In this document: one piece after another, positions 23,822 to 32,244 of the stretch
Layout: each line of letters begins with the position of its first letter
Numbering within the stretch: the first letter of the stretch is position 1
From: Lewinellaceae bacterium
Lineage (GTDB): Bacteria > Bacteroidota > Bacteroidia > Chitinophagales > Saprospiraceae
Assembly: GCA_020636215.1 (NCBI GenBank)
Contig: JACJYG010000013.1
Coordinates: 1 to 64,000 of the forward strand
DNA length: 64,000 nucleotides
Direction: 5' to 3'
Notes under the pieces: model-generated
Told to the model about the DNA's origin: nothing
The model's database searches: none
Seen by the model: the letters and a program-made list of their open reading frames with translations, nothing else
Translations under genes and position numbers: made by a program

Positions 23822-26542
23822 ATGAATTTGGAACACTACAAAAATGCATTCCCTCTACACCTCGGCAGCAGATTCCTGCTGATGTGCCTGAGCCTGATGC
23901 TGATACTGCCGCTTTCCGCACAGGAAACGATTGGCAAGGTTAAAAAGCAAGCAGTCGTTGAGGATTGCCACAACACTTTCAACCCCACACCGGAGGAACT
24001 GGAACAGATTCTGATACAAGAAAATCAGTTCCAGGCCCGGAAAGGCCAGATCATGGCTGCTTTACAGGAAGGGCGCATGCCGGCTCTGGCCATACCGGTA
24101 CAGATCCACATCGTCCGGAGAAGCGACGGCACGGGAGGCATCTCCGAAGCCTCGATCCTTAGCGAATTTAACAACTACGTGACGCCTCGGTATGCAGGCG
24201 CCAACCTTACCTTCACTTTTTGCCAGGCCACCCGTTATATCGACAGTGATACCTACTATTTTATTGGCTCGGATGCCGAAAGCAATACCATGTCCAATAC
24301 TTACAACGTCCCAAATGTGATGAACATCTACTTTGTAGGTGATGCCCAGGGCTACTGTGGATATGCCTGGTTCCCAAGTTCCAGCCCGGATTACATTGTG
24401 ATCGACAATAGCTGCGCCACCAACACCAGCACCCTGGCGCATGAGATCGGCCACTATTTTGACCTGTACCATACCCATGAAACGACCTTCGGTATTGAAT
24501 GCCCGGATGGGTCCAATTGTGCAACGGCGGGGGACCGTATTTGTGATACACCGGCTGACCCCGATGTTTCCGGAAATGTAAACGGAAGTTGCGTATACAC
24601 AGGTGGTCAAACTGCTTGCGGCGGCCAGGCCTATATGCCGGATGCGCAAAACCTCATGTCCTATTCCAACAAAACCTGCCGGATCTACTTTTCAGCGGAG
24701 CAAAACGCCAAAATGTTCAACACCGCCCAAACCAGCAGAAGTTACCTCACCTATGGTTGCACGCCGGCCAACGACCTTTGCAGTGGCGCCCTGCCGCTTT
24801 CCTGCGGTGGCAGCGCCACCGGCAGCACGGCCACGGCTACCGACTCGGATGCCCCCGTGGGTTGTATCGGCGGCGGGACACCCACTGAAGGCGTCTGGTT
24901 TTCCTTCACCGGCAATGGCCAGGTCGCAACTGTGAATACAACTGGTTCTGCTTTTGATACGGAGATCACCATTTACGAAGGGAGTTGCGGCAACCTGAAC
25001 TGCATTGGCGCAAACGACGACATTGACCTGGGTAATGGAAACTTTGCTTCAAGCTTCACCTTCTGCACCCAGAACGGCGTCACTTACTACGTTTATCTGG
25101 ATGGCTTCGCAGGCGATGTCGGGAACTACCAGATCGCATTGTCTTGTGCGCCCGATGTAACCCCGCCGGCCATCTCCTGCCCGAGCAATGTAACGGTGAA
25201 CAATGCCCCCGGCCAGTGCGGCGCCAATGTTTCCTATCCGGCGGCTAGCGCTTCCGACAACTGTGGCGTGGCTTCCCTTACCTACAGCCAGAATTCCGGA
25301 ACTTTCTTCCCCGTTGGCTCCACCACCGTGACGGCTACGGCTACTGATGCAGTTGGTAATTCCAGCAGTTGTTCTTTCACAGTCACCGTCAACGATAACG
25401 AGGCCCCTACAGCGGTTTGCCTGAACACCACCGTCTACCTGCAACCGGATGGTATGTACACCCTGAAGGATGTGGACGTACTGGATTATGTCAATTCCGA
25501 TGACAACTGCAGCTTTACCGTTACCGGCATCAGCCCGGCTGTGGTGGACTGCGATGATTTCGAAACTACTGTGCCGGTTACCGTCACCATTACCGACCCG
25601 GCTAACAATTCGGACAACTGCATAGCCAACGTCTATGTTGACAAGAGCTACGCCCTGCCTGAACCATGGGATGCTAGCGATATTGGCAACCCTGGTACCG
25701 GCAACAGCTACGCTTACGACCCCTGCGTACTCCCACTGGGTGAATTCACCATCGTGGCCGGCGCCGCCAACAATACCCTCGGCAGTGATAACATGGCTTT
25801 CATTGATCAAGACCTCTGCGGCGACTTCGAGATCACCGCTAAGATTGAAAGCATCACGCCCAACGGCTACGCCGGCCTGATGGCCCGTGAGAGCAGCGCT
25901 GCCGGCAGCAAAATGGCCGGCGTGTATTCCAACCTCACCAATTTGGTCCGTTGGGAAGCCCGTACGATCACCAATGGCAACAAGGCGGCCAACTTCTTTT
26001 TCAAGCCGCAGCCTTACTGGCTCAAGCTGGTCCGCCAGGGCAACTGGTTCTATGGCTACTACTCTTTCAATGGGGCCAACTTCTTCTATGTGACGGCTCA
26101 ACAGATACCCATGGGGGCTTGCCTCGACCTCGGCATGGCCGCCTTTACCAACATTCCGGGCTCCCCGGCAACCGCTGTATTCAGCCATGTGACGGCCGGT
26201 GGCGGCGGATTGCCGCTGGTGGTGCTGCCGGGTAATACAGTGGAACCCGCTGCGGCTGGCCGAAACATCAGCTTGTTCCCCAACCCGACGAGGAATGTGG
26301 TGACGGTAAGTTTCTCCGAACTCAAGTTCGGAGAAGCGGGCAATACCTCCTCCAAACTGGAGTTTGGAGTTACTGTTCGCTTGCGCAACGAGCTGGGCCA
26401 GCTCCTCGAAACGCGCCAGCTGGAAGCAGGCACGGAACGCCTCGACTGGGACGTCAGCCGCCTGAACCCCGGGCTGTACTTCATCGAAGTGCAGGAAGAA
26501 GGGCAGGCGCCGCAGATGTTACGGTTTGTGCGGGCGGAATAG
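23822..26542 (+). CDS. Secreted M43 (cytophagalysin-type) metallopeptidase with PPC, HYR, ConA-like and T9SS sorting domains
   Basis: 906 residues with a signal peptide (LLMCLSLMLILPLSAQ, ending about residue 37). The M43/pappalysin catalytic domain is about 90-310, with HEIGHYFDLYHTH near 207 (three zinc His plus catalytic Glu) and the Met-turn AQNLMSYSNKTC near 278. It is followed by a PPC-like domain (about 313-440, CIGGGTPTEGVWFSFTGNGQ), an HYR domain (about 443-525, PPAISCPSNVTV, NSSSCSFTVTVND), a second HYR-like segment, the ConA-like domain (about 613-785) and the sorting domain (about 815-906) with the two-palindrome insert. It acts outside the cell as a protease. The end is nearly identical in DNA to the preceding gene, which suggests gene conversion of the 3' module. 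Confidence 0.9.
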   Translation: MNLEHYKNAFPLHLGSRFLLMCLSLMLILPLSAQETIGKVKKQAVVEDCHNTFNPTPEELEQILIQENQFQARKGQIMAALQEGRMPALAIPVQIHIVRRSDGTGGISEASILSEFNNYVTPRYAGANLTFTFCQATRYIDSDTYYFIGSDAESNTMSNTYNVPNVMNIYFVGDAQGYCGYAWFPSSSPDYIVIDNSCATNTSTLAHEIGHYFDLYHTHETTFGIECPDGSNCATAGDRICDTPADPDVSGNVNGSCVYTGGQTACGGQAYMPDAQNLMSYSNKTCRIYFSAEQNAKMFNTAQTSRSYLTYGCTPANDLCSGALPLSCGGSATGSTATATDSDAPVGCIGGGTPTEGVWFSFTGNGQVATVNTTGSAFDTEITIYEGSCGNLNCIGANDDIDLGNGNFASSFTFCTQNGVTYYVYLDGFAGDVGNYQIALSCAPDVTPPAISCPSNVTVNNAPGQCGANVSYPAASASDNCGVASLTYSQNSGTFFPVGSTTVTATATDAVGNSSSCSFTVTVNDNEAPTAVCLNTTVYLQPDGMYTLKDVDVLDYVNSDDNCSFTVTGISPAVVDCDDFETTVPVTVTITDPANNSDNCIANVYVDKSYALPEPWDASDIGNPGTGNSYAYDPCVLPLGEFTIVAGAANNTLGSDNMAFIDQDLCGDFEITAKIESITPNGYAGLMARESSAAGSKMAGVYSNLTNLVRWEARTITNGNKAANFFFKPQPYWLKLVRQGNWFYGYYSFNGANFFYVTAQQIPMGACLDLGMAAFTNIPGSPATAVFSHVTAGGGGLPLVVLPGNTVEPAAAGRNISLFPNPTRNVVTVSFSELKFGEAGNTSSKLEFGVTVRLRNELGQLLETRQLEAGTERLDWDVSRLNPGLYFIEVQEEGQAPQMLRFVRAE
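26312..26369. repeat. In-frame palindrome pair within sorting-domain sequence (copy 2)
   Basis: Same arms and centre bases as the copy at 22991-23048; encodes SELKFGE and SSKLEFG. Confidence 0.85.
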
Positions 26543-26547
26543 AGAAG

Positions 26548-26610
26548 TCGAGAGGGTTGAGAGGGTTGAGAGACCTCAATCGCCTAACCCCGCTCCATCC
26601 TCTCAACTTC
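26548..26610. repeat. 3' minisatellite/inverted repeat, cargo cassette 2
   Basis: GTCGAGAGGGTTGAGAGG... units followed by the partial complement CCATCCTCTCAACTTC. Same arrangement as the repeat behind the previous gene. Confidence 0.8.
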
Positions 26611-26611
26611 C

Positions 26612-26655
26612 AACAAACGCCATCTCCGGGAATCCCGGGGGTGGCGTTTGTTTTT
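26612..26655 (+). terminator. Terminator of the first M43 peptidase gene
   Basis: AACAAACGCC (26612-26621) pairs with GGCGTTTGTT (26643-26652); an inner CCGGG/CCCGG stem extends it, and T5 follows. It is the prototype of the terminator shared by the array units. Confidence 0.88.
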
Positions 26656-26706
26656 CATCAGGAGCCGTCAGCGCCAGGTGGCCAACTAACTGACGTACTA
26701 AAAAAC

Positions 26707-27309
26707 CTACCCTTGCTGGCAGCGGATCAGCAACTGCCGTTCTACTTTAAGTATCTCGGAATCCGGCAGTTCCTCATTGGGTAGGCATACGAACTTTTTC
26801 ATGCTTTTGCGGTGCGCCTTGGTGAGGCCTTCCAAAGATTGCAATTGATTGTAGTTGCAATAGAACTCCCGAAGGTTGGTAAGGGATTTGATGGGTTTGA
26901 TATCGCTGATGCGGTTGAGGTTGGCGTAGAGCTGTTCCATGTTTTTCAACGGTTGTATGCCGTCGAGGCTTTCCAGGGCATTGCCGAAGAGGAAGAGCGC
27001 CTTCAGCTTATGCAGGCCGGCCAAGGGTTCCAGGGAGCTAAGCTGGCAAAAACCCACCACCAGGGTTTCGAGCTGGGAGAGCTGCTCCACTCCGGACAGG
27101 TTGGTCAATTCAAAACTCAGGTTGGGATAAGGCCCTTTGGGGCCGATCAGGCGGATCGCGGGGGAATGCAACAGATTCTGGAGTTCCGCCTCACCCGGCA
27201 TTTCTGTGGTGCGGGCCTTACCGAAAAAACCTTCGTTGAAAGCTTCCTGCCACTGAGGTTCCAGGGCAAGCCACCAGGAGCGGGCATCGGGGGAGGTGCT
27301 TTGACTCAT
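26707..27309 (-). CDS. Leucine-rich repeat protein
   Basis: 200 residues, no signal peptide, so probably cytoplasmic. Residues about 75-165 hold four to five SDS22-like LRR units: LSQLETLVVGFCQLSSLEPLAG, LHKLKALFLFGNALESLDGI (each shown in part), LKNMEQLYANLNRISDIKPIKSL, LTNLREFYCNYNQLQSLEGL. The N-terminal part (WWLALEPQWQEAFNEGFFGK) is a motif seen in Bacteroidota LRR proteins. LRRs bind proteins; the partner is unknown. It lies inside the T9SS cargo array in opposite orientation. The next minus gene upstream is the tail-collar protein, separated by a hairpin. Confidence 0.82.
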   Translation of the reverse strand: MSQSTSPDARSWWLALEPQWQEAFNEGFFGKARTTEMPGEAELQNLLHSPAIRLIGPKGPYPNLSFELTNLSGVEQLSQLETLVVGFCQLSSLEPLAGLHKLKALFLFGNALESLDGIQPLKNMEQLYANLNRISDIKPIKSLTNLREFYCNYNQLQSLEGLTKAHRKSMKKFVCLPNEELPDSEILKVERQLLIRCQQG

Positions 27310-27360
27310 GCGTTCAAATGATAGTGTGAATTAAAAAGGTAAAGAAAATACCAATATCCC

Positions 27361-27407
27361 CACAAAGCACGCCGGGAAAACCATCTTGTCTTCCCGGCGT
27401 CTTTGTG
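27361..27407. terminator. Strong bidirectional hairpin between tail-collar and LRR genes
   Basis: CACAAAG-ACGCCGGGAA-type arms: 27361-27378 pairs with 27389-27407 with one bulge. It lies 46 bp past the tail-collar stop on the minus strand. There is no U-run, so it may be a weak terminator or an mRNA-stabilising hairpin. Confidence 0.6.
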
Positions 27408-27453
27408 ATACCGTATGCAGGCGGCGGCTCCAAAATCAGCGCCAGTCAATTGA

Positions 27454-27978
27454 TTAACTTCTGGATGGGAATATCCCCTGTAATGCAATAATGAAATTGA
27501 CGCACTGAAATGGTTGCACATTGTTGTGCGGCTGGTTGCCTCCCGCGTTGCCAATCGATGCGGCGCTGCCGGCCATTGCCCCATCGGGGGCGTTGCCGCT
27601 GTAGACGTTGGCGGCGCTCACGGAAAGGACTTTCCCGGTGGGTTCGGTGGTGTGGGCGTCTTCATTGGAGACATGAATAGAAGCCGGGTGGTTGTGAGAC
27701 GGTATCTCATTAAGATTCAGGGTGTGTCTTTCTTCCCCACCCCTTTCGCCCAGCCTCCTGGACGTCAGGCCAGGGCCATCTCCAGGATGCATCGGCGTGC
27801 GGCCCCGCAGGTCGGGTAAGCCAAAAGTGGTGCGGCCATCGCCACCATAGGTGGTGCCGAGGATGGAAAACAGGGCCGTATTAGCCGAGATAGACAAGAG
27901 CTGGCCATCGCAAAAGGCCCAACTGCGGGGAGCAAAATTGCCTCCGAACATGACAATCATTCCGAGAAATGGTTCCAT
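27454..27978 (-). CDS. Phage tail collar domain (microcystin-dependent protein-like) protein
   Basis: 174 residues. The opening MEPFLGMIVMFGGNFAPRSW, then AFCDGQLLSISANTALFSILG, TTYGGDGRTTFGLPDLRGR and the His-rich middle NEIPSHNHPA are the tail-collar fold (PF07484), as found in MdpB/phage tail fibre tips. The C-terminus (NVQPFQCVNFIIALQGIFPS) is also canonical. In non-phage Bacteroidota these proteins are often encoded without other phage genes and may act as extracellular or contractile-system tips; no other phage or eCIS gene is visible here. A promoter-like TTTG-N17-TATATTTG lies about 215-240 bp upstream on the minus strand, and the leader holds a hairpin. Confidence 0.88.
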   Translation of the reverse strand: MEPFLGMIVMFGGNFAPRSWAFCDGQLLSISANTALFSILGTTYGGDGRTTFGLPDLRGRTPMHPGDGPGLTSRRLGERGGEERHTLNLNEIPSHNHPASIHVSNEDAHTTEPTGKVLSVSAANVYSGNAPDGAMAGSAASIGNAGGNQPHNNVQPFQCVNFIIALQGIFPSRS

Positions 27979-28009
27979 AATAATATATAGGTTTTAAAGT
28001 GAATAATCA

Positions 28010-28053
28010 AATGTTGGCGCAAGCTGGCTTCCCGGCCAGCATCCGCCAACATT
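28010..28053 (-). promoter_or_regulatory. Leader hairpin of the tail-collar gene
   Basis: AATGTTGGCG (28010-28019) pairs with CGCCAACATT (28044-28053), with an inner GCTGG/CCAGC stem. It is 32 bp upstream of the start codon on the minus strand and could be a 5'-UTR structure. No U-run follows in that direction. Confidence 0.5.
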
Positions 28054-28191
28054 TTCAGTGTGATCTGCTCATTGCTTTTGAACCGGACTGAAATTGCCTG
28101 CCCCCCCTTCCTCCCGGAAAAGAGGAAGGAACTTTGAAGAACCGAATGAAGCCGACAGGGGGAAAGTAAAATAAAAAATTAAATAACAGGA

Positions 28192-28220
28192 CAAATATAA
28201 AATAAAATTCTTGTCACAAA
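28192..28220 (-). promoter_or_regulatory. Bacteroidota-type promoter for the tail-collar gene
   Basis: On the minus strand TTTG (28220-28217), 17 nt, TATATTTG (28199-28192), a perfect -7 box. It would give a leader of about 205 nt that includes a G7 tract (28107-28101) and the hairpin at 28010-28053. Confidence 0.55.
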
Positions 28221-28237
28221 AGAAATAATCTACCTAT

Positions 28238-28411
28238 GTGGTGACGGCGGAGTTTTCCCGTACCTCTCCCAGACAGTTCTCGGGGGGAGTGACATTGCGG
28301 CCGCGCAACGAACTGGGCCCACCTCCATCAGCGCCCGAGTATTGTACTTCATCGAAGTGCAGGAAGAAGGGCAGCGCGCCGCAGATGTTACGGTTTGTGC
28401 GGGCGGAATAG
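28238..28411 (+). pseudogene. Orphan, degraded T9SS sorting-domain fragment
   Basis: Starts abruptly at GTGGTGACGG, matching the codons VVT of the array genes' sorting domain, and continues with decayed sequence to CGCAACGAACTGGGC (RNELG). It lacks the roughly 90 bp encoding the middle of the domain, and then matches GTACTTCATCGAAGTGCAGG to the stop TAG. A frame change gives AADVTVCAGGIE instead of MLRFVRAE in one frame. There is no start codon or upstream domain. The 3' minisatellite and terminator follow as in complete array genes, so it is a leftover cassette of a lost array member. Confidence 0.8.
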
Positions 28412-28449
28412 AGGAGTTTAGGAGCTTGCCCGGCTCTGCTGGAGACGGG

Positions 28450-28511
28450 TTGAGAGGGTTGAGAGGGTTGATTGACCTCAACCGCCTAAACCCTCTCCAC
28501 CCTCTCAACTT
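28450..28511. repeat. 3' minisatellite/inverted repeat of the orphan cassette
   Basis: GGTTGAGAG units followed by ACCCTCTCCACCCTCTCAAC. Closest to cassettes 1 and 2. Confidence 0.8.
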
Positions 28512-28512
28512 C

Positions 28513-28553
28513 AACAAACGCCATCTCCGGGAATTCCGGGGATGGCGTTTGTT
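28513..28553 (+). terminator. Terminator of the orphan cassette
   Basis: AACAAACGCCATC (28513-28525) pairs with GATGGCGTTTGTT (28541-28553), with an inner CCGGG/CCCGG-like stem. No coding sequence besides the fragment precedes it. Confidence 0.8.
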
Positions 28554-28614
28554 GATTCTAACTAATAAGTATGCATTCTTTAAAAAGTACTATGCCAAAT
28601 AGAAAAAACATTAC

Positions 28615-28723
28615 TATATTTGTTATACGAAATGCTCCTAGTTTCATCTAATTCTAAAAATACCGGTCAAATTTTGGCCTGTCTGATTAAAAAAAGCCTT
28701 ATTCGAAGGCTTACTTCCCCCCC
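28615..28723 (+). promoter_or_regulatory. -7 box and C7 tract upstream of the 969-residue cargo gene
   Basis: TATATTTG (28615-28622) is a perfect Bacteroidota -7 box, without an obvious TTTG partner. A C7 tract is at 28717-28723. A MITE (28751-28911) separates both from the coding region starting at 29132. Confidence 0.4.
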
Positions 28724-28750
28724 TTATATTGCGTTTTGAAGCGTATCTAA

Positions 28751-28911
28751 GAAGCTGTTTGAATTTGGTTTTTAGAATTTATTATAGGCTATTTTTTCGT
28801 CAATCAAGGCTCTTTTTGAGCCTCGTACCCATAGGTACGGGGCGAAAAAAAGCCGAAGAGTGGCGGAAAAAGAGGCATAATAAAACTGAAGGACTAAATT
28901 CAAACAGCTTC
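28751..28911. mobile_element. MITE, 161 bp, copy 1 (TNA target duplication)
   Basis: GAAGCTGTTTGAATTT is at both ends in inverted orientation and the flanks carry the 3-bp duplication TAA (28748-28750 and 28912-28914). A second copy of exactly the same length and nearly identical sequence is at 42700-42860, with TCA as duplication. The interior folds into nested hairpins (GGCTC-TTTTT-GAGCC; CGTACC-CATA-GGTACG; GGCTATTTTTTCG with CGAAAAAAAGCC). A TNA duplication is typical of some IS5-family elements, the likely source of the transposase. Confidence 0.9.
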
Positions 28912-29055
28912 TAAGAACAGTTAAGGCTATTTTTTGCCTACTTTTTTACCTGAGAGCTTTTTTTGGCGATACCAAACAAAATAGTGCGCATTAATGGTGG
29001 CCCATCGACGAAATAGAGTCAATGGTTTAAATTATATATGTACTATTTCCTGTCT

Positions 29056-29064
29056 CCCCCCCCC
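29056..29064 (+). promoter_or_regulatory. C9 tract 67 bp before the 969-residue cargo gene
   Basis: Nine C within an AT-rich leader, preceded by TATATATG (29033-29040) as a weak -7 candidate. Same type of tract as ahead of the other array genes. Confidence 0.4.
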
Positions 29065-29131
29065 TGATGGCAGTGTTCAATGGAAAAGATGAAAAATCTT
29101 GATTGATAGATTGGCTTTTTAATTAACACAA

Positions 29132-32041
29132 ATGCTAAAGCAAATGAAGAACCTTTATCTCCATTTGAAGACAAGTGTCGTTGTACTAACGGCCCTATTC
29201 TTCTCCGGCCAGCTCCTGGCCACTACCTGTCCTAATGCAGTGGTAGTAAATTCCCTCCCCTACTCTGCTGCTGTGGTTTGTAACGGAACCAATGACATTA
29301 CCAGTACCAACGCCTCGGTTTGCAGCCCGGTTACCTCCAGTTATTACGGAGGCCAGGAAGCATTGCTGACCTACACCCCCACTTCGACAGGGCCAGTTAA
29401 CATTGCCTATTCCGGACAAACCTGGACGTCCATCGTAGTCTACGCCGGCTGCCCGACCAGTGGTGGAACCTGTGTAAACGGTGTGTCCAGTTCTGCCTCT
29501 TCGAAAAGCCTGACGGTTACGCTTACCGCTGGCGTACAGTATTACATCCTGATCGATACCTACCCCACTCCGGACAGCCCTTGCCCGGGAACAGTTACGA
29601 TCAGTCTGCCGCCGCCGCCGCCGGCCAATGACAACTGTACCGGCGCTATTGATTTCCCGGCTATCCCTACAAATGGGAGCTGTGCGACCGTGACGGTCAA
29701 TACAGCCAACGCCACCGGCGCGGCTGATGCGGTTTGTTTCGGTACAGAAGACGATGATGTGTGGTATCGATTTACAACCCCGGCCGGGATAACTTCAGTG
29801 TTATATAGCAATACCAATATCTCCGGCAGTTCCGACCGTATGATCCAAATATACAGTGGCGCCAGTTGTGGAGCACTGACCTCTATTGGATGTTACGACC
29901 CCGAATCGGGTACGATCACTGGCCTTACCGGCAACACCACTTACTACCTGCGGACGTATACATACAGTTCCGGCGTAACCTCCAATTTCTCCATCTGCCT
30001 GAGCATTATTCCGCCCCCACCGGCCAACGACAACTGCAGCGGCGCCCTGCCCATCGCCTGCGGCGCCACGGTTAGCGGTACTACCACTGGGGCAACCTTC
30101 GACAACGTCGGCACCTGCGGCACCAGCAATACCGCGCCGGGTGTGTGGTATAGCTTCACTTCCCCGGCCAACGGCGATGCCACGGTGAGCCTCTGCGGCT
30201 CCAGCTACGACACCAAGATCAGCGTTTTCTCCGGATCCTGCGCCAGCCTTACCTGTGTGGGCGGTAATGATGACTTCTGCAGCCTGCAGTCGCAGCTTAC
30301 CTTCAGCGCCACAGCGGGCACTACCTACTACGTGCTGGTGCACGGCTTCAGCAGCGCCACCGGCGCCTTCAGCCTGTCGCTCACCTGCCCGGTGGACCCC
30401 TGCGCCAACGATGTGGTGGCGCCCAGCATTACCTGCCCGGGCACGCAGACGGCCAACCTCGGCGCCAATTGTACTTTCACCCTGCCCAGCTATACCGGCC
30501 TGGCTACCGGCGTGACGGATAACTGCACGACGCCCACCGTCACCCAAAGCCCGGCAATAGGCGCCAGCGTGAGTGGTAACACCACCATCACCCTGCGGGC
30601 CACCGATGGCGCCGGCAACAGCAACTCTTGTACCTTCAGCTTGAACGTAAGCGATGTGACGGCGCCTAGCATTTCCTGCCCGGGGACGATTACACCAGCG
30701 GTGTTGAGCCCAACAAACTGTACTAATGCACTGCCCGATTACCGGCCATTTGTGAACGCCAGCGATAACTGCGGCGCCCCGACCCTGAGCCAGACGCCAG
30801 TGCAGGGTACGATCATCAGCGGTGTCCAAACCGTTACCGTTACCGTAAGGGCCACCGATGCCGCGGGCAACAGCAACTCCTGTACCTATATGGTGCCGCA
30901 TGTTGACGTGACGCCGCCTACGGCCGTTTGCCGCACCACAACGGTCTTCCTGCCGCCCAGTGGCGTCTACACGCTACAAAACGCTGATGTATTCAACGCT
31001 ATGGCCTCCTCCGACAACTGCGGTGGCGTTTCCGTGTACAGCATCAGCCCCAGCATGGTCGATGTCAATGACGCCGGTACTACCGTACCCGTTATGGTTC
31101 TCGTGCAGGATGCTTCCGGCAATGTTGCAGGCTGCACCGCCAACATCTCTGTAGAAGCCGGCGCGGCGCTACCCGAGCCCTGGGAATGCAGTGGCATCAA
31201 CAACGCCAGCACCTCCTGCTCTTACAATCCCGTCGATGACAGCTTCACGATCCAAACCGGCGGCGCCAACAATAATCTTGGTACTGACAACCTCGGATCC
31301 ATCAACCTGGACCTGTGCGGAGATTTTGAACTCACCGTCAAGATCGAAAGCATAACGCCCAACGGCTACGCCGGCCTCCTGGCTCGTGAAAGCGATGCCG
31401 TAGGCAGTAAAATGGTGGGGATGTACTCCAACTTCACCAACATGGTCCGCTGGGAAGCACGTACCCTTACTAATGGCAACAAAGCTGTCAACTTCTTCGG
31501 TAAGCCGGCGCCTTACTGGCTGAAACTGAAGCGCCAGGGTAACATGTTCTTTGGCTATTACTCCTACAACGGAGCCAGCTTCTCCATCGTAACGGCGCAG
31601 ATGGTGCCGATGAGTAGCTGCCTGGACATCGGGATGGCCGCCTTTACCAATATTCCGGGCACCACCGCTATCGCCGTATTCAGCAACCTTTCTATTTCCG
31701 GCGCCAACCCCACCATTGTGGAACTGCCAACAACGGAAGTAGAGCAGGCAGGCGTCAGCCGGAACATTACCCTGTTCCCCAACCCGGCGCAGGATGTGGT
31801 GACGCTAAGTTTCTCCGAACTGCAGTTCGGAGAAGCGGGCAATACCTCCTCCAAACTGGAGTTTGGAGGTACGGTTCGGTTGCGCAACGAACTGGGGCAA
31901 CTCATCGAAACGCGCCAGCTGGAACCCGGCACCGAACGTCTCGACTGGAACGTCAGCAGCCTGAACCCTGGCCTGTATTTCATCGAAGTACAGACGGAAG
32001 GGGAAGCGCCGCAGACGCTGCGGTTTGTTAAGGCGAAGTAA
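29132..32041 (+). CDS. Giant secreted adhesin-like protein with PPC-like, HYR, ConA-like and T9SS sorting domains
   Basis: 969 residues; ATG at 29132 or 29144 (MKNLYLHLKTSVVVLTALFF, signal peptide). There is no peptidase motif. Residues about 30-165 and 170-290 are PPC-like beta-sandwich repeats (PPPPPANDNCTGAIDFP); a third PPC-like domain is at 294-425 (PANDNCSGALPIACGATV). Two HYR modules occupy about 425-600 (VVAPSITCPGTQTANLG; NSNSCTFSLNVSDVTAPSI). The ConA-like domain is about 678-850 and the sorting domain about 876-969, with the two-palindrome insert. From codon 338 onward it is practically identical in DNA to the next gene. It is probably surface-exposed or released and may bind polysaccharide or protein, but the ligand is unknown. 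Confidence 0.88.
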   Translation: MLKQMKNLYLHLKTSVVVLTALFFSGQLLATTCPNAVVVNSLPYSAAVVCNGTNDITSTNASVCSPVTSSYYGGQEALLTYTPTSTGPVNIAYSGQTWTSIVVYAGCPTSGGTCVNGVSSSASSKSLTVTLTAGVQYYILIDTYPTPDSPCPGTVTISLPPPPPANDNCTGAIDFPAIPTNGSCATVTVNTANATGAADAVCFGTEDDDVWYRFTTPAGITSVLYSNTNISGSSDRMIQIYSGASCGALTSIGCYDPESGTITGLTGNTTYYLRTYTYSSGVTSNFSICLSIIPPPPANDNCSGALPIACGATVSGTTTGATFDNVGTCGTSNTAPGVWYSFTSPANGDATVSLCGSSYDTKISVFSGSCASLTCVGGNDDFCSLQSQLTFSATAGTTYYVLVHGFSSATGAFSLSLTCPVDPCANDVVAPSITCPGTQTANLGANCTFTLPSYTGLATGVTDNCTTPTVTQSPAIGASVSGNTTITLRATDGAGNSNSCTFSLNVSDVTAPSISCPGTITPAVLSPTNCTNALPDYRPFVNASDNCGAPTLSQTPVQGTIISGVQTVTVTVRATDAAGNSNSCTYMVPHVDVTPPTAVCRTTTVFLPPSGVYTLQNADVFNAMASSDNCGGVSVYSISPSMVDVNDAGTTVPVMVLVQDASGNVAGCTANISVEAGAALPEPWECSGINNASTSCSYNPVDDSFTIQTGGANNNLGTDNLGSINLDLCGDFELTVKIESITPNGYAGLLARESDAVGSKMVGMYSNFTNMVRWEARTLTNGNKAVNFFGKPAPYWLKLKRQGNMFFGYYSYNGASFSIVTAQMVPMSSCLDIGMAAFTNIPGTTAIAVFSNLSISGANPTIVELPTTEVEQAGVSRNITLFPNPAQDVVTLSFSELQFGEAGNTSSKLEFGGTVRLRNELGQLIETRQLEPGTERLDWNVSSLNPGLYFIEVQTEGEAPQTLRFVKAK
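31811..31868. repeat. In-frame palindrome pair within sorting-domain sequence (copy 3)
   Basis: Arms TTCTCCGAACT/AGTTCGGAGAA with centre GC, and CTCCAAACT/AGTTTGGAG with centre GG. Encodes SELQFGE and SSKLEFG. Confidence 0.85.
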
Positions 32042-32058
32042 GATGCGCTGAATATAGG

Positions 32059-32139
32059 TTGAGAGGGTTGAGAGGGTTGAGAGGGTTGAGAGGGTTGAGT
32101 CGTATAATCTCAACTACCTAAACCTTCTCAACCCTCTCC
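32059..32139. repeat. 3' minisatellite/inverted repeat, cargo cassette 4
   Basis: Four and a half perfect GGTTGAGAG units, then after a spacer CTTCTCAACCCTCTCC as the inverted partner. Confidence 0.88.
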
Positions 32140-32144
32140 TCCTA

Positions 32145-32187
32145 AACAAGCGCCATCTCGGGATCATCCCGGGGTGGCGCTTGTTTA
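32145..32187 (+). terminator. Terminator of the 969-residue cargo gene
   Basis: AACAAGCGCC pairs with GGCGCTTGTT (ending 32185), with an inner CGGGatCATCCCG-type stem; T-rich end. Confidence 0.85.
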
Positions 32188-32244
32188 TTCTAATAATATG
32201 GTACACTTTTTTACAACCGCATTTAAATAAATAAAATATTTTTA

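Larger units (their letters stand above)
30146..32187 (+). repeat. Long direct repeat, copy A (about 2.0 kb; partner 33453-35490)
   Basis: The sequence from TGGTATAGCTTCAC to the sorting-domain end is repeated 3307 bp downstream. I found no difference over the first ~1.88 kb by comparing all reading frames. Small differences start at the last codons (TTAAGGCG versus GAAAGCG) and in the minisatellite. Confidence 0.93.

Noticed and set aside
27454..27978. Prophage indicated by the tail-collar protein
   Set aside because: No integrase, portal, capsid or other tail gene is nearby; the domain is common outside phages in Bacteroidota.
28729..28914. 61-codon plus-strand frame
   Set aside because: Lies almost wholly in the 161-bp MITE; the frame is not maintained outside and has no similarity.
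29801..30901. 366-codon minus-strand frame, repeated in part at 33255-34208
   Set aside because: Antisense shadow of the HYR/PPC region; it recurs only because the DNA is duplicated.
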